Shown: piece by piece, positions 1 through 6,526 of the stretch
Layout of the letters: each line of letters opens with the position of its first letter
Position numbering within the stretch: position 1 is the first letter of the stretch
NCBI GenBank assembly: GCA_938041275.1
Contig: CALISH010000025.1
Location: 1-11,722, forward strand
Direction of reading: 5' to 3'
DNA from: an uncultured Solobacterium sp.
Lineage (GTDB): Bacteria; Bacillota_I; Bacilli_A; Erysipelotrichales; Erysipelotrichaceae
Length of the DNA stretch: 11,722 bases
Program-made: the position numbers and the translations under genes
Notes under the pieces: model-generated
What the model saw: the letters and a program-made list of their open reading frames with translations, nothing else
What the model was told of the DNA's origin: nothing
Database searches by the model: none

Positions 1-777
1 ACTGATCCAAAAGCATTTGAAATCAAAGATAATAAAACAATTGTTGGCATCGATTATGAAGATGCAAAGATCGTCATTGACGTAGCTAAAGTAGATGATC
101 ATGGAAACAATGTTTCAGGTGCCATTCTCCAAGTAATTGAAAAAGATACCGGTAATGTTGTATTTGCATATACAACAGGAAATAAACCGGTAGATATCAG
201 CAAATATGTCGAAGGTGGAAAAAAATATATCCTTAGAGAATCTGAAGCACCATTTGGTTTTGAAAAATTTGAAGATATCGAATTTGAAGTAACAGGTACA
301 AGACAACATGAACAGGTAATCATGGCAGTTGACCATCGTAAAGTATTCTATGTAGCCGCAACGAAAGTTGATGCACAAGACAATACAAAGAAATTAAAGG
401 GTGCAGAATTAACACTGTTTAAGGCAGATGGTACAGTTGCTTTAGATAAGGATGGAAATCCTTGCGTAGGTATTACAGATGGTGAAGGAGTTATCACTTG
501 GAAGGTTGGATATGCTGATGATTTAGGTGGCTATTATGTACAGGAAACAGCAGCACCTGAAGGATACAGAATCAATCACGATCACTTCAAAGTTGAATTG
601 AGTGAAGATTATGATTTTGCTGTAAACAATGCCGTAAAAGTGGTAGTTAATGATACAGCATTACCTTCCGTTAAGACAGGTGATACATTCAATGCGGTAT
701 TATTTGTAGTCTTGTTGATTGGCAGCCTAGGTGCAGCAGTATTCTTATTCTTTAAGAAGAAGGAATTAGTGAAGTAA
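1..777 (+). CDS. Cna_B/SpaA-type wall-anchored surface protein, C-terminal part
   Basis: The reading frame is open from the first base, so the gene starts upstream and only the last 258 residues are here. Two Cna_B (SpaA-like) beta-sandwich domains are visible, at about residues 27-105 and 115-218. Each has an early Lys in a strand (VAKVD, ATKVD) and the family's late Glu motif (LRESEAPFGF, QETAAPEGY), typical of domains with Lys-Asn isopeptide bonds. A sorting signal follows: LPSVKTGD at 221-228, a hydrophobic helix at about 230-251 and a Lys-rich tail. The protein is therefore expected on the cell wall by sortase action. The LP pair sits further from the TG than in canonical LPxTG. Near a conjugation operon such proteins plausibly act in mating-pair adhesion, which is inference. 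The family is clear; the number of upstream repeats is unknown. Confidence 0.9.
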   Translation, partial: TDPKAFEIKDNKTIVGIDYEDAKIVIDVAKVDDHGNNVSGAILQVIEKDTGNVVFAYTTGNKPVDISKYVEGGKKYILRESEAPFGFEKFEDIEFEVTGTRQHEQVIMAVDHRKVFYVAATKVDAQDNTKKLKGAELTLFKADGTVALDKDGNPCVGITDGEGVITWKVGYADDLGGYYVQETAAPEGYRINHDHFKVELSEDYDFAVNNAVKVVVNDTALPSVKTGDTFNAVLFVVLLIGSLGAAVFLFFKKKELVK

Positions 778-791
778 ATACATGAAGAATG

Positions 792-819
792 CTTGGGGCA
801 ATTTGCCCCAAGTTTTTTT
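792..819 (+). terminator. Palindrome copy 1 with T-tract: likely terminator after the surface protein gene
   Basis: A perfect 21-bp palindrome (10-bp arms around one central T, 792-812) carries the repeated core TGGGGCAATTTGCCCCA and is followed at once by seven Ts (813-819). It lies 14 bases after the stop codon and fits a rho-independent terminator. It is also one of seven copies of the dispersed palindrome in this window, several of which lack the T-tract. Confidence 0.8.
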
Positions 820-863
820 AAAGATTAAAAGAAATGTTGTAAACAGAGAGAGGAGAAATAAAA

Positions 864-1199
864 ATGTGGAACAACAGAGTGATTTTGTCAGGAAATTTAG
901 TTAGAGATATTGAAGTGAAAGTTACAGAAGGAGAAAGTGGCAAGCATGTAGCAAACTTTACAGTTGCTGTGCAACGTACAAGATCCAAGGATGATGCTGC
1001 AGATTTCATCAATTGTGTTGCATGGGGCGTGCAAGCCGATTACCTTGGAAACTATGGAAAAAAGGGATCACGTATTGAACTGGAAGGACAGTTACATACA
1101 CGTTCATACGAGAAGGACGATAAGAAAGTTTATATAACGGAAGTATATGTGGATGATTGCCATTTGACTTCAAGCAAGAATTCAAATGAGGAAGCGTAG
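864..1199 (+). CDS. ssb: Single-stranded DNA-binding protein, short form
   Basis: This is a 111-aa SSB consisting almost only of the OB-fold. Typical features are the N-terminal MWNNRVILSGNLVRDIEVK, the FTVAVQR strand at 32-38, FINCVAWG at 48-55 and GSRIELEGQLHTRSYE at 68-83. It binds single-stranded DNA; on a conjugative element it would coat the transferred strand during establishment or replication. The start is set by an AGGAG at 851-855, 8 bases before the ATG. Unlike housekeeping SSBs (roughly 140-180 aa) it has no disordered linker and no acidic DDDIPF-type tip; it ends SKNSNEEA. That tip normally recruits partner proteins, so this SSB may be a specialised coating protein. The family assignment is secure. 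Confidence 0.93.
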   Translation: MWNNRVILSGNLVRDIEVKVTEGESGKHVANFTVAVQRTRSKDDAADFINCVAWGVQADYLGNYGKKGSRIELEGQLHTRSYEKDDKKVYITEVYVDDCHLTSSKNSNEEA

Positions 1200-1212
1200 A
1201 GACTTTTGAAGT

Positions 1213-1965
1213 ATGCGTACAGAGGAACTTAGAAGAATAAACGGTGATATAGTACACGAAGATGGAAGCATTGATTCGTTTGATAGACAATTAATTGATC
1301 TATCCAGTGGAGTGTACAATGTTACGAATCCAATGGTTGTGTCTCCAGAATCTAAATCTATAGCATTTGCTGGTGGATTGGATGAATCAAAACCAATTGT
1401 TATTAATGTATCAACGGTTATTAAATTACGTGAAAAACATCAACTTGGATATGCTTTTGTGAGTAGAATCAATGAGATGTTAGAGAAAAGTTATCTAGCA
1501 TTTGATAGTTTGGTACAGGATACAAGTAGAATTTTTTTACTTAATGAATCTAGTGAATTACAAGCACATCCTTTAATAGCAGTGTGTAGATATGATAAAA
1601 ACATTAAGATGATTGAAGTAAATGAAATCACATCAATCTATGAGAAAATGGATTTTGATAAATTCCTTTTAAAGACATATGAAAATAATAAAAATTTCTA
1701 TTGTAATGAGAAAACAAAAGCATCTATTAAATCTCATGCGGGCTTCCAATTGCCCCGAGAAATAACAGATGCTTTATCTGTAGTTGATTATAGCGGTTCA
1801 TTTAATAAAAGTCAAATAGAGGATAAAACATCAGTAGAACTAGAAGTGATAGAAACACAGCAAGAGGTTGTAGTACCTTTAGAGGAAGATGTAATCATAG
1901 AGGATAATAATTCATCTTTATTTGAGAATGTCTCCATGGAAGATGATGGAATTGATTTTGATTAA
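1213..1965 (+). CDS. Hypothetical protein with a MuF-C/BECR-like region and acidic C-terminal tail
   Basis: A 250-aa protein starting 13 bases after ssb, probably in the same transcript; the ribosome binding site is weak (GAAG just before the ATG). Residues about 60-182 resemble, by eye, the MuF-C type of Barnase-EndoU-ColicinE5/D-RelE (BECR) nuclease-like domains found in phage and mobile-element polyvalent proteins. The visible points are a KLREKH helix (71-76), AFDSLV (96-101), the VNEITSIYEK segment (136-145), a short Y-CNEKTKA strand-helix and GFQLPREIT (177-185). I cannot say whether catalytic residues are intact. Residues about 200-250 are acidic and probably disordered, ending EDDGIDFD, which resembles an SSB C-terminal tip. 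No signal peptide or membrane segment is seen. Coding status is firm; the domain guess is moderate to weak. Confidence 0.75.
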   Translation: MRTEELRRINGDIVHEDGSIDSFDRQLIDLSSGVYNVTNPMVVSPESKSIAFAGGLDESKPIVINVSTVIKLREKHQLGYAFVSRINEMLEKSYLAFDSLVQDTSRIFLLNESSELQAHPLIAVCRYDKNIKMIEVNEITSIYEKMDFDKFLLKTYENNKNFYCNEKTKASIKSHAGFQLPREITDALSVVDYSGSFNKSQIEDKTSVELEVIETQQEVVVPLEEDVIIEDNNSSLFENVSMEDDGIDFD

Positions 1966-1970
1966 GAATG

Positions 1971-1997
1971 CTTGGGGCAAATTGCCCCAAGTTTTTT
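1971..1997 (+). terminator. Palindrome copy 2 with T-tract in a gene leader: terminator or attenuator
   Basis: A perfect 21-bp palindrome (1971-1991, central A) with the repeated core is followed by six Ts (1992-1997). It begins 5 bases after the preceding stop codon and ends 21 bases before the next start codon. This would terminate or attenuate transcription between two genes of the same block. The flank AAGAATGC before the palindrome is identical to that of copy 1, and the sequence after it is nearly identical to that after copy 4. Confidence 0.7.
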
Positions 1998-2018
1998 AAA
2001 GAGAGAGGATGTGAGGAA

Positions 2019-2552
2019 ATGATATATGAATGCTGGTACACGATTCCAGATAAGAATGGGATTGATTTGATTTATTATAGTCAGATTTCTTCAATAAAAA
2101 ATGAGTTCAGTACCAGTTATAACTCAGTGCCTGAGTTAAAGAAAGCGATGGAAAGTAGATTCTCAAAGTTATTGAGAAAAGGTGTAACGATCGAACTAAA
2201 TACAAAGGAACAGAATAATGTTACTTTTGATATTTTCTTCAATGGAATTCCTATTCTAGAAAAGTGCTGTAATTTTATTTATCTGGGTGATGCTAGAGAT
2301 GCAATCCATCGAATAGAACGGTATAAGATTCAAAGCTTAGAATCTGTAATACACAATAAGAGATTGTATTACAAGGTAGCTATCAAAGATAAAGTGTTAA
2401 TGATTCTCAAGTATCCAGATATGGTATTTCAAGGATATGCGACACCAAAGAGAAACTTTGAAGTAGTTACAGATGATCTTATTTCAAGAATCACAATGGA
2501 AATCGCAAAGATAATGGTAAAGATGGGAGATTTGGATGCAGGAGGGAGTTAA
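2019..2552 (+). CDS. Hypothetical protein, 177 aa
   Basis: The ATG at 2019 is chosen because a strong GTGAGG site lies just before it and because the longer frame would start inside the palindrome hairpin (copy 2). The protein begins MIYECWYTIPDKNGIDL, is mixed alpha/beta in appearance and has no signal peptide, membrane helix or motif I recognise. It contains charged strands such as RLYYKVAIKDKVLMILKYPD (about 119-138) and an amphipathic helix near the end (LISRITMEIAKIMVKM). Its last 17 bases overlap the start of the next gene, suggesting translational coupling. Function is unknown. Its position between SSB and ArdC suggests an accessory role in element establishment or host interaction, but this rests on context alone. 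Confidence 0.85.
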   Translation: MIYECWYTIPDKNGIDLIYYSQISSIKNEFSTSYNSVPELKKAMESRFSKLLRKGVTIELNTKEQNNVTFDIFFNGIPILEKCCNFIYLGDARDAIHRIERYKIQSLESVIHNKRLYYKVAIKDKVLMILKYPDMVFQGYATPKRNFEVVTDDLISRITMEIAKIMVKMGDLDAGGS

Positions 2553-2811
2553 TCAATTACGGATAAAAGTTGATCCGATGAAGTTGGATGGACGAGAGTA
2601 TAAAGTATATTTTCCGAAAGGTTCTAGATATGAAGGCTATTATGTAATTTTGAATCTTTCAAAAGCGAAAGTAGATAAGGCTGAATTAAATAGCTTGATT
2701 ATCGAAGATAAAAAATATAGTAAATACACCATTACGAATGGTATCGAACAACAAATCATTTCATTTGATGAATTGATCTATGTCATGTGTTTAGAGATTT
2801 TATCAGATTAG
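2536..2811 (+). CDS. Hypothetical protein, 91 aa
   Basis: A small protein whose start overlaps the previous gene by 17 bases; GGGAGA at 2525-2530 lies 5 bases before the ATG. It opens MQEGVNQLRIKVDPMKLDGREYKVYF and looks mostly beta-stranded in its first half, with a helix at the end (FDELIYVMCLEILSD). An internal ATG at codon 15 is a less likely start because it has no well-spaced ribosome binding site. I see no recognisable domain, signal or membrane segment. Overlap with its neighbour suggests the two products are made together and may act together. Confidence 0.75.
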   Translation: MQEGVNQLRIKVDPMKLDGREYKVYFPKGSRYEGYYVILNLSKAKVDKAELNSLIIEDKKYSKYTITNGIEQQIISFDELIYVMCLEILSD

Positions 2812-2833
2812 TTATAAGTGATTTTAAAAGATT

Positions 2834-2850
2834 TGGGGCAATTTGCCCCA
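2834..2850. repeat. Palindrome copy 3, without T-tract, in the leader of the 45-aa gene
   Basis: The exact 17-bp core TGGGGCAATTTGCCCCA lies 22 bases after the previous stop and 17 bases before the next start codon. It is followed by a purine-rich ribosome binding site (GGAAAGGAAA), not by Ts, so it is not a classical intrinsic terminator. Confidence 0.85.
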
Positions 2851-2867
2851 GGAAAGGAAAGTAAGCA

Positions 2868-3005
2868 ATGGAGAAAAAACAAGAAATAGAGATGACAGAG
2901 GATGACTTCAAAGAATTATTGAAAACGATCAATGAAGAAGATGAAGAGTCATCTCTATTAGAAGAAAATCCAGATGAGGAGATCCTGTTCTATGTCAGAA
3001 AATAG
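2868..3005 (+). CDS. Small acidic protein, 45 aa
   Basis: This short frame has a clear purine-rich ribosome binding site (GGAAAGGAAA, 2851-2860) and an ATG at 2868. Its stop (TAG, 3003-3005) overlaps the start of the ArdC-like gene by 14 bases, the arrangement expected for translational coupling. The product begins MEKKQEIEMTEDDFKELLK, is very rich in Glu and Asp, and ends EEILFYVRK; the first half probably forms one helix. I recognise no family. An acidic partner or DNA-mimic-like role would be speculation. The overlap, ribosome binding site and protein-like composition make it a probable gene. Confidence 0.65.
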   Translation: MEKKQEIEMTEDDFKELLKTINEEDEESSLLEENPDEEILFYVRK

Positions 3006-4275
3006 AAAGTTTGTTACGAAGACAAGAGAGCAGCTTGCGGAGTTCTATCTAAAAGCATTAGAAGAAAATGTCATCCCTTGGGAAAAGACATGGCAAGGTT
3101 CACGACCAGAAAATCCTGTTTCAAAAACAAAGTATAGAGGAATTAATTACCTGCTGTTGGATTACATTGCAACTAAAAGAGGGTATGAAGATACGAGATG
3201 GGCTACATTCAATCAGATTGCTGATAAGGATAATAAATATCATCCTAATCAAAAATGGCACTTGAAAAAGGGTTCTGAAGGGGTGCCGGTAGAAATAGCC
3301 AAGATGATCAATCGTGAAACAAAACAAAGTATTGATTTTGTGGAATATGCAAAGATTGTTGCCGATGATCCAAGTGAAGCACAGAACTATGCATTGATGT
3401 TGCGTACCTATACGGTTTTTAATTACTCATGTATAGAAGGAGTGCCAGAACGTACAAAACGAAGAGAACACACAGTATCTATGCCTGCTTTACAAGAGTT
3501 TTGTGATGAAGCTTTAAAAACAATGGGTGTTGAATTGAACCATTATGGTGATAGAGCATTCTATAGTGTGAAAGATGACAAGATCGTGTTACCTACAAAG
3601 GATTCATTTGAAACTGTTGGGGATTATTATGCGACACGATTACATGAAACGGCACACTCTACCGGAGCAGAGAAGCGTTTGAATAGAGACTTGGGTGGAA
3701 GATTTGGTAGTGCTGAATATGCTGAAGAAGAATTAAGAGCAGAGATTGCATCATCTATTCTTTTTGCAGATCTACATATGCCAACGGAAGCTAAACTGTT
3801 AGATAATCACAAAGCGTATATTCAGTCTTGGGTTGAGATATTAAAAAACGATCCAAAGATTCTTTTCCAAGCAATCAAAGATGCGGAAAAGATTTGTGAT
3901 TATATCCAAGAGCAGGCACCAATCGCAAGAGAGAAGATACGTCAAGAAAAGTTACAAGAGGAAAATCAACAAGATCATTCCAAATACATCCAGGAGAAAA
4001 TCAAGGATGATTTTTTAAATGAGAGAATATCTGAGATGGAATATAGATGTCTAGATGAACATCAGGACTGGATTAATGATAAGTTCGATGCATATAAGAA
4101 GGGTGATTCTGAAGAAGAAAAGAGTGCTACATATGAAACCTTACGAGATGCAATCCTAATCAATGCTGGCTTTAGATTAATACATGAAAACCAGGAAGTA
4201 TTGTCAAGTGATGCAAGCATTATGAATGAGGGTATCGTAGGCATGGGCTTTGAGGACGAAGGAATAAGTTTTTAA
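2992..4275 (+). CDS. ardC: ArdC-like antirestriction protein with zincin metallopeptidase domain
   Basis: A 427-aa protein with the ArdC architecture. The N-terminal ssDNA-binding domain (DUF1738 type, about residues 8-150) shows EENVIPWEKTW, RGINYLLLDY and TFNQIADKDNKYHPNQKWHLKKG. The zincin-like metallopeptidase domain (about 160-310) carries HETAHSTG, an HExxH zinc motif at 218-222, and AEEELRAEIAS at 244-254, which may supply a further ligand. ArdC proteins are known to help conjugative DNA survive in new hosts and to bind single-stranded DNA. The ATG at 2992 is preferred over one at 2974 because GAGGAG at 2976-2981 is well spaced for it. The C-terminal extension (about 311-427) goes beyond the usual ArdC length, is helical and charged, and ends FEDEGISF, similar to an SSB tip. 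It overlaps the 45-aa gene by 14 bases. Confidence 0.88.
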   Translation: MSENRKFVTKTREQLAEFYLKALEENVIPWEKTWQGSRPENPVSKTKYRGINYLLLDYIATKRGYEDTRWATFNQIADKDNKYHPNQKWHLKKGSEGVPVEIAKMINRETKQSIDFVEYAKIVADDPSEAQNYALMLRTYTVFNYSCIEGVPERTKRREHTVSMPALQEFCDEALKTMGVELNHYGDRAFYSVKDDKIVLPTKDSFETVGDYYATRLHETAHSTGAEKRLNRDLGGRFGSAEYAEEELRAEIASSILFADLHMPTEAKLLDNHKAYIQSWVEILKNDPKILFQAIKDAEKICDYIQEQAPIAREKIRQEKLQEENQQDHSKYIQEKIKDDFLNERISEMEYRCLDEHQDWINDKFDAYKKGDSEEEKSATYETLRDAILINAGFRLIHENQEVLSSDASIMNEGIVGMGFEDEGISF

Positions 4276-4295
4276 TTAGAAAGAAGGAAAATAAC

Positions 4296-4628
4296 ATGAA
4301 GAATATTAGAAATAAAGTATCTGCAGCAATTACTACAGTATCTGTAACCGCATTGAACGTAATGACTACACATGCGGATGGATTAACATTCAATGAAGGA
4401 GCAGCTAAATCACTTGTAGAGACATTCTTCAAACCATTAACAAGTTTCTTATTATGGTTTGTGCCTTTAGCGGCTTTAGCAGCAAGTATTTGGGTTTATA
4501 TCAAATGGACAGGAAAGGATGAAGCTGAGCAAGAACAGAAACCATGGTCAAAGTCGGTTGTAAAGATTGTTACAGGGGCAGTTGTTGTTGAAGCCTTATC
4601 TGCAATCATGAAAGTTTTTGGACTTTAA
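4296..4628 (+). CDS. VirB2/TrbC-like small membrane protein (pilin-like)
   Basis: A 110-aa protein with an N-terminal signal-like segment (basic MKNIRNK then a hydrophobic stretch to about residue 27, ending THAD), followed by two membrane helices at about 50-70 and 88-109, with a short polar loop KWTGKDEAEQEQKPWSKS between them. This is the layout of VirB2/TrbC pilin-like subunits of conjugation systems, and the gene sits just ahead of the VirB6-, VirB3- and VirB4-like genes as expected. The start has AAGGAA at 4284-4289. Sequence similarity to a particular family was not recognised, so the call rests on topology and order. Confidence 0.7.
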   Translation: MKNIRNKVSAAITTVSVTALNVMTTHADGLTFNEGAAKSLVETFFKPLTSFLLWFVPLAALAASIWVYIKWTGKDEAEQEQKPWSKSVVKIVTGAVVVEALSAIMKVFGL

Positions 4629-4634
4629 AAAGTC

Positions 4635-4658
4635 TGGGGCAATTTGCCCCAAGTTTTT
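4635..4658 (+). terminator. Palindrome copy 4 with T-tract in the leader of the TrbL-like gene
   Basis: The exact core TGGGGCAATTTGCCCCA (4635-4651) is followed by AG and five Ts (4654-4658). It lies 6 bases after the previous stop and 28 bases before the next start, inside what should be one conjugation operon, so an attenuator or stoichiometry-setting terminator is plausible. The outer base pair present in copies 1 and 2 is lost here. Confidence 0.65.
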
Positions 4659-4679
4659 AAAGAGAAAGGATGTGAGGAA

Positions 4680-6188
4680 ATGAAACCAGGAGATATGCTG
4701 TTGGATATGATCAGAAATATGATCTGGTTCTTTTGCAAAGCTTCATTTGGTTTAATGGATCTGATATATGGGATTTTAAAAGAATTAATAGGATTGAATC
4801 TAGGAAACTTTGATTTTATTTGGAATTGGTGGACTGGATTGCTTGTCCTAACGGGTTCTTTGATTATCATTCGATTTGTATTTTATTATTTACAGACAAT
4901 AACGGATGAAGAAAAGATTCTAAAGTTTAGTCCAACGGATGTGTTTAAAAAGTTTGCTATTTTAGGAATTGTTATATTACTTATGCCTGGATTCTTTAAA
5001 GGAGTCTCTGGTATTTCAAGCGGCTTAACGAAAAGCATAGGTACATTGATTACAGGTTTTGATGAGAATACAAAACCATCATCAATTATGGTCGCTGCAG
5101 GATATGGTGGAAGTGATGTTTCTGAAGTTAAATTAGACACGATTGACATCAATAAACTGAATGCAACAAAAGATGCTTATCTAATTTATCCATCTGCTTT
5201 TGATATTGTATTTGCTGGAGTCTCCGCTGGTGTGGCAGACTTTTTATTTGTGTTTATAGGAATACAAGTTGCACAGCGAATTATTAATCTTCTATTGAAG
5301 ATATTGATTTCACCATGGGTTTTTTCTGGAATGTTTGATCCAGACAATAATACCTTCTCGATATGGTGGAAATTATGCCTGGCTGATTTTTTAACTAATT
5401 TTTATCAGATGATGCTAGTAATTTTAGTATTGGCGGTTACACCAGCCGTTCCGATTTCTGCACTAGCAAAAGTAATCTTCTTTATCGGTGCCTTATCTGC
5501 AGTTATGAATGCTCCTACTGGTATTGCACAGTTGCTTGGAGGAGATGTTGGTGTAGGTACTGCATTCCAACAGATGCAATCATTAGGCATGATTTCTTCT
5601 GCAATGAGCGGTATTGGTGGTATGGCTGCTGGAGCGGCTCTTACAATGGGTGCTGGTGCCATTTATGGAGGCGGACGTTTAGTAGGTGGTACTGGATTGC
5701 TCCATTCTGCTGGAGAAGCTTTAGGTGGTCTTACAGGAGGTTCTGGAGGAATCCTAGCAGGGATTGGAAATACAAATGGTTCTGAAGGTGGCGGCACTAG
5801 TCCTTTGGGGCAAATTGCCCCAAGCCAGGGAACTGCAGGTGGTATAAATGGAGTGCCAGGATTAGATGACTCTAATATGCCACAAAGCAGTGTAAATCCA
5901 TCCATGCTAAGTGGATTGGGTAGTGGAGAAGGTACACCTAGACGAATGACAAAAGACGGAAATTCTATTGCAAGAAGAATTGCAGATATGAATAGTAATA
6001 GCAGAATTGGACGAATGGTGAATCAGGCTGGTTCAAGTCTATATCAGATGTCAGCAAATCGTTTATCTAGACCTGTTCAAACACGTACAAGAGGTGGAAT
6101 GATCCAGAGTAGACAGTCTCATGTTGTAACTGCAGCAAGAGCGGCACATAGAATGTATGATGCAGCTAAAGGAGGTAGCAACGAATGA
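4680..6188 (+). CDS. TrbL/VirB6-like polytopic conjugation channel protein
   Basis: A 502-aa integral membrane protein. Hydrophobic segments are seen at about 10-30, 50-72, 92-110, 175-197, 203-218, 238-258, 260-278 and a Gly/Ala-rich one near 305-330. The rest (about 330-502) is rich in Gly, Ser and Asn and then in Arg and Gln, probably a disordered cytoplasmic tail. Polytopic core plus low-complexity tail is typical of TrbL/VirB6 channel components in Gram-positive conjugative elements. The ATG at 4680 is chosen for the GTGAGG site before it; the longer frame starts inside palindrome copy 4. Palindrome copy 5 lies in the tail and encodes L-G-Q-I-A-P (376-381). The stop overlaps the next start (ATGA). 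Confidence 0.85.
   Translation: MKPGDMLLDMIRNMIWFFCKASFGLMDLIYGILKELIGLNLGNFDFIWNWWTGLLVLTGSLIIIRFVFYYLQTITDEEKILKFSPTDVFKKFAILGIVILLMPGFFKGVSGISSGLTKSIGTLITGFDENTKPSSIMVAAGYGGSDVSEVKLDTIDINKLNATKDAYLIYPSAFDIVFAGVSAGVADFLFVFIGIQVAQRIINLLLKILISPWVFSGMFDPDNNTFSIWWKLCLADFLTNFYQMMLVILVLAVTPAVPISALAKVIFFIGALSAVMNAPTGIAQLLGGDVGVGTAFQQMQSLGMISSAMSGIGGMAAGAALTMGAGAIYGGGRLVGGTGLLHSAGEALGGLTGGSGGILAGIGNTNGSEGGGTSPLGQIAPSQGTAGGINGVPGLDDSNMPQSSVNPSMLSGLGSGEGTPRRMTKDGNSIARRIADMNSNSRIGRMVNQAGSSLYQMSANRLSRPVQTRTRGGMIQSRQSHVVTAARAAHRMYDAAKGGSNE
5805..5823. repeat. Palindrome copy 5, inside the TrbL-like coding sequence
   Basis: A perfect 19-bp palindrome (9-bp arms, central A) with the same 17-bp core as the intergenic copies. 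It is read in frame as Leu-Gly-Gln-Ile-Ala-Pro within the low-complexity tail and is not followed by Ts, so it cannot serve as a normal terminator. Confidence 0.9.
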
Positions 6189-6526
6189 GATTTAATAGCC
6201 CAGCACCTTTTAAAAGTGGAAAATTGGTTTTAGGAAAATATAGGAAGTTGGATCTAATGATACTTGCTGCAGGTATTATTAGTACTTTCTTTTTCATGTA
6301 TGTTTATTTATCTGCACTGGAAGGAAGAAGTGCAGTTGTAATCGTGCTATTGGCACTTCCTGCAGGTATTGGTTATATGCTGATTCAGCCCTATGGAATC
6401 TATCACAACTGGCTAGAGTATCTACATGTACTCTTTTTATTTAGCCGTACAAGAAAAGTATGGGTAAGTGCTGGTGAATATCAAAATACTGGTGGAAGTT
6501 CAATAGATGAGGAAGTTAAGCTATGA
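6185..6526 (+). CDS. prgI: PrgI family (VirB3-like) conjugation protein
   Basis: A 113-aa protein with an N-terminal cytoplasmic stretch (FNSPAPFKSGKLVLGKYRKLD), two membrane helices at about 24-46 and 49-68, and a C-terminal basic-polar part (NWLEYLHVLFLFSRTRKVWV). This matches the PrgI/VirB3-like inner-channel proteins that precede virB4 in Gram-positive conjugative elements. It overlaps the upstream gene by four bases (ATGA) and the downstream virB4 by four bases (ATGA), so all three are likely translated in a coupled way and assembled together. The call is supported by size, topology and position. Confidence 0.85.
   Translation: MRFNSPAPFKSGKLVLGKYRKLDLMILAAGIISTFFFMYVYLSALEGRSAVVIVLLALPAGIGYMLIQPYGIYHNWLEYLHVLFLFSRTRKVWVSAGEYQNTGGSSIDEEVKL

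Noticed and set aside
1750..1756. TTGCCCC half-site inside the 250-aa gene
   Set aside because: Only one arm is present with no matching GGGGCAA, so it is not a copy of the palindrome.
1968..2018. Longer N-termini for the proteins starting at 2019 and 4680
   Set aside because: The added residues are translated palindrome and leader sequence; strong ribosome binding sites precede the internal ATGs.
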